Below, one piece after another: positions 62,121 through 64,000 of a stretch of DNA of 64,000 nucleotides (position 1 is the first letter of the stretch; each line of letters opens with the position of its first letter). The stretch is taken from assembly GCA_963797765.1 (NCBI GenBank), contig CAWCQU010000002.1, positions 310,001-374,000 on the forward strand. Reading direction: 5' to 3'. The position numbers were made by a program, and so were the translations under genes. The notes beneath the pieces are model-generated. The model searched no databases, was not told the origin of the DNA, and saw only the letters and a list, made by a program, of their open reading frames with translations. The stretch comes from JBGPTK01 sp963797765 (GTDB lineage: Bacteria > Acidobacteriota > Terriglobia > Acidiferrales > UBA7541).

Positions 62121-63505
62121 TCGTGGACTGGCTCGTGCCGCTTCAGGCCGTAGCTTTTTATTTTGTTGTAGAGCGTGCTGCGATCGATTTCCAGTATCTG
62201 GGCGGCTTGGGTGAAGTTCCATCGCGTTTCTTCCAGAATGCGCTGGATGTGCGCCTGAACCACGTCCTCCAAGCGGCGGCCGGAAACTGCAAGAACAGAC
62301 GGCCGGCAGAATGGAAAATCTTCCGGCTGAATTTCGGGGCCGCGGCCGACGACAAGCGCCCGTTCGATGGCATTTTCCAGTTCTCTCACATTGCCGGGCC
62401 AGGGGTAGTTCAGAAGCAGTTCCACGGCTTCCGGGGAGAGCCGCGGCTGAGCTCGATTCATGGAGGCGGCATGTTTCTTGAGCAGAGCTTCCGCGAGCAG
62501 AGGAATGTCTTCTCGACGGTCACGAAGCGGCGGAAGCTGGAGACGAAAAATATTGAGCCGGTAGAAAAGATCAAAGCGAAATGTACCTTCCTTCACCATT
62601 GCGTCCAGGTCGCGATTCGTGGCTGCCACGCAACGGAAGTCGACTTTCGTCGGCTGGGTTCCTCCCACACGCACAATTTCCTTTTCCTGCAGGACGCGCA
62701 ATAAATCCGTCTGTGTCTTGAGGCTGATGTCTCCGATTTCGTCGAGGAATACCGTCCCGCCATCCGCAGCCTCGAACTTGCCTTTGCGGCGCGCTTGCGC
62801 TCCGGTGAACGCCCCGCGCTCGTGGCCAAACAATTCGCTCTCCAGCAAGCTCTCGGAAAGAGCGCCACAATGGATTGCCATGAACGGCATGTGTCTTCTG
62901 GGACTCGCGGAATGGATGGCGCGGGCCACCACTTCCTTGCCGCTGCCGCTCTCACCAACGATAAGCACAGTGGCATCGGTAGGCGCCACCATTTCAATGG
63001 ATTCGCAAACGTGCCTCATCAGGGAACACTGAGCGATTAGTTCCGTCCGAGGAGACACTTCCTCCAAGTGCTCGCGAAGCTGGATGACTTCTTGTTGGGT
63101 GCGCCGGTGCTTGATGGCATTGCCGATCAGGTGGACCAGTTCATCGGGATCGAAAGGTTTGGTAATGTAATCGTAGGCGCCCTGCTTCAATGCCTGGACG
63201 GCTGTTTCGACGCTGGCATAGCCTGTCATGATGATGACGATTAAGTTCGGGTCCGCTTCGTGAAGGCGCTGCTGCAGTTCGATACCATCCGTGCCGGGCA
63301 TTTTGATATCGATCAGGGCAACGTCCCAAGTGCCCGATTGAAATGACTCGAGTGCCTCGTGGGCGCTACCCGTAGTCTTGACGGTGTAGCCCTCGGACGT
63401 GAACCATTTGCCAAGCGAATCGCGGACGGCGAACTCGTCATCTACGATCAAGATTTTTCCTATCGATGTTGCACTCAAAGTCTCCGCGTTGCTCACCTCG
63501 TTCAC
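62117..63505 (-). CDS. NtrC-family sigma-54-dependent response regulator
   Basis: The 462-residue protein has a receiver domain at ~17-130 (ILIVDDEF; phospho-acceptor Asp66 in VALIDIKMPG), a sigma-54 AAA+ domain with Walker A GESGSGKE (184-191), GAFTGA (231-236), and TVFLDEIGD, and a Fis-type helix-turn-helix at the C-terminus (WNFTQAAQILEIDRSTLYNK). It should drive transcription from -12/-24 promoters when phosphorylated. Its start overlaps the sensor kinase stop and its end overlaps the archaemetzincin start, each by 4 bases. Confidence 0.95.
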   Translation of the reverse strand: MNEVSNAETLSATSIGKILIVDDEFAVRDSLGKWFTSEGYTVKTTGSAHEALESFQSGTWDVALIDIKMPGTDGIELQQRLHEADPNLIVIIMTGYASVETAVQALKQGAYDYITKPFDPDELVHLIGNAIKHRRTQQEVIQLREHLEEVSPRTELIAQCSLMRHVCESIEMVAPTDATVLIVGESGSGKEVVARAIHSASPRRHMPFMAIHCGALSESLLESELFGHERGAFTGAQARRKGKFEAADGGTVFLDEIGDISLKTQTDLLRVLQEKEIVRVGGTQPTKVDFRCVAATNRDLDAMVKEGTFRFDLFYRLNIFRLQLPPLRDRREDIPLLAEALLKKHAASMNRAQPRLSPEAVELLLNYPWPGNVRELENAIERALVVGRGPEIQPEDFPFCRPSVLAVSGRRLEDVVQAHIQRILEETRWNFTQAAQILEIDRSTLYNKIKSYGLKRHEPVHE

Positions 63506-64000
63506 CTCGTTTCCTGATTCGCAAGAACCGCGCTCGTACTCACGGGTGCTTTGATCGGCAAATTCACTCTAAATTCACTTCCCTCACGGGGAGTGGAATT
63601 GACCACAATTTCGCCGCCGTGCTGCTCGACGATGCTGTGCGCCACCGCCAATCCCAGTCCCGTGCTTTGTTGGGAATCTTTCGTTGTAAAAAACGGATCG
63701 AAAATGTGGGGCAGGACTTCAGCAGGGATACCGATACCGGTGTCCAACACTCGCAGACACTCGGTTTGTCCATCCGGTGCCATTTCCGTCGAAACTTCCA
63801 AAACGCCGCCGTCAGGCATGGCCTCAACGGCATTCACCACCAGGGCCAGCACCACTTGGCGCATCTGCCCCGAGTCGCAGCGAATCGGGGGAAGATTTAC
63901 GAGCAGTTTCTCCCTTAACTCGATGCCCTTCAGTTCCAGTTGATGGTGGATCAGTACCAGCGCATCCCGAACCAAAAGATTCAAATCATTGAGTTCGCGC
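63502..64000 (-). CDS. Sensor histidine kinase, C-terminal part (gene continues past the window)
   Basis: The minus-strand frame is open to the right edge. About 165 codons are visible, reading RELNDLNLLVRDALVLIHHQ at the edge, then the HATPase_c domain: N-box LALVVNAVEAMPDGG, G1 DTGIGIP, F-box DPFFTTK and G2 GLGLAVAHSIVEQHGG. The phospho-acceptor His and any sensor domains lie outside. It is the cognate kinase of the overlapping NtrC-type regulator, inferred from the 4-base overlap. Confidence 0.92.
   Translation of the reverse strand, partial: RELNDLNLLVRDALVLIHHQLELKGIELREKLLVNLPPIRCDSGQMRQVVLALVVNAVEAMPDGGVLEVSTEMAPDGQTECLRVLDTGIGIPAEVLPHIFDPFFTTKDSQQSTGLGLAVAHSIVEQHGGEIVVNSTPREGSEFRVNLPIKAPVSTSAVLANQETR

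Noticed and set aside
1..64000. CRISPR arrays, tRNA or rRNA genes, prophage or defence islands
   Set aside because: No regularly spaced repeats, tRNA cloverleaf sequences, rRNA segments, integrases, phage structural genes or defence-type nucleases were recognised anywhere in the window.

Overview
The window looks like a chromosomal segment of a soil-type Acidobacteriota (Terriglobia-like) genome; this rests on gene content only. Indicators are two very large Oar-like TonB-dependent receptors with an N-terminal carboxypeptidase-regulatory domain, a tricorn-type protease, a PIG-L protein with long C-terminal beta domains, secreted nucleoside hydrolases, a CRTAC1-like FG-GAP protein, many secreted hypothetical proteins, moderately high GC and short dispersed palindromic repeats between genes. 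No rRNA, tRNA, CRISPR array or complete insertion sequence was found.

Layout. 1-4.9 kb: the 3' end of an argininosuccinate-lyase-like gene, an APC amino-acid permease and a PIG-L deacetylase whose last ~55 codons are out of frame. 4.9-6.6 kb: small genes (43, 72, 97 and 53 aa), including an H1-like basic protein and a DUF5670/Lmo0937-type membrane peptide. 6.9-16.3 kb (minus strand): TonB receptor, nucleoside hydrolase, ribokinase, then a tricorn-type protease. 16.7-22.7 kb: secreted hypothetical proteins and a sulfatase. 22.7-29.6 kb (minus strand): a second TonB receptor, a PfkB kinase and two tandem nucleoside hydrolases, with a divergent LacI-type regulator at 29.7 kb. Both receptor genes carry the palindrome AGCTAA-N4-TTAGCT upstream, so the two loci probably form one regulon for nucleoside scavenging: outer-membrane import, periplasmic cleavage, cytoplasmic sugar phosphorylation.

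30.8-36 kb: a luciferase-like oxidoreductase, a secreted hypothetical protein, an SDR remnant, an ACS-family MFS transporter with a structured leader, and a secreted metallo-beta-lactamase-fold protein. 36-39.3 kb: a Leloir cluster galE-galK-galT in which all three frames are broken by single-base indels, followed by a frameshifted secreted alpha/beta hydrolase and a BIG2-domain protein. 42.3-44.1 kb: an FG-GAP/ASPIC-UnbV protein. 44.3-52.2 kb: an intact, tightly packed respiratory operon, coxB-coxA-coxC-membrane protein-diheme cytochrome c-Rieske-cytochrome b with a C-terminal c-heme-ctaG, that reads as a bc/caa3 oxidase chain.

52.2-64 kb: a LamG-GH2 glycosidase, a MITE-like element inserted in an intergenic repeat, a TolB-type propeller protein, a Tat-exported TIM-barrel isomerase-like protein, a class V aminotransferase, an NTF2-like protein, a deletion scar joining an amidohydrolase 5' end to a TonB-receptor 3' end, and a minus-strand operon of sensor kinase, NtrC-type regulator and archaemetzincin.
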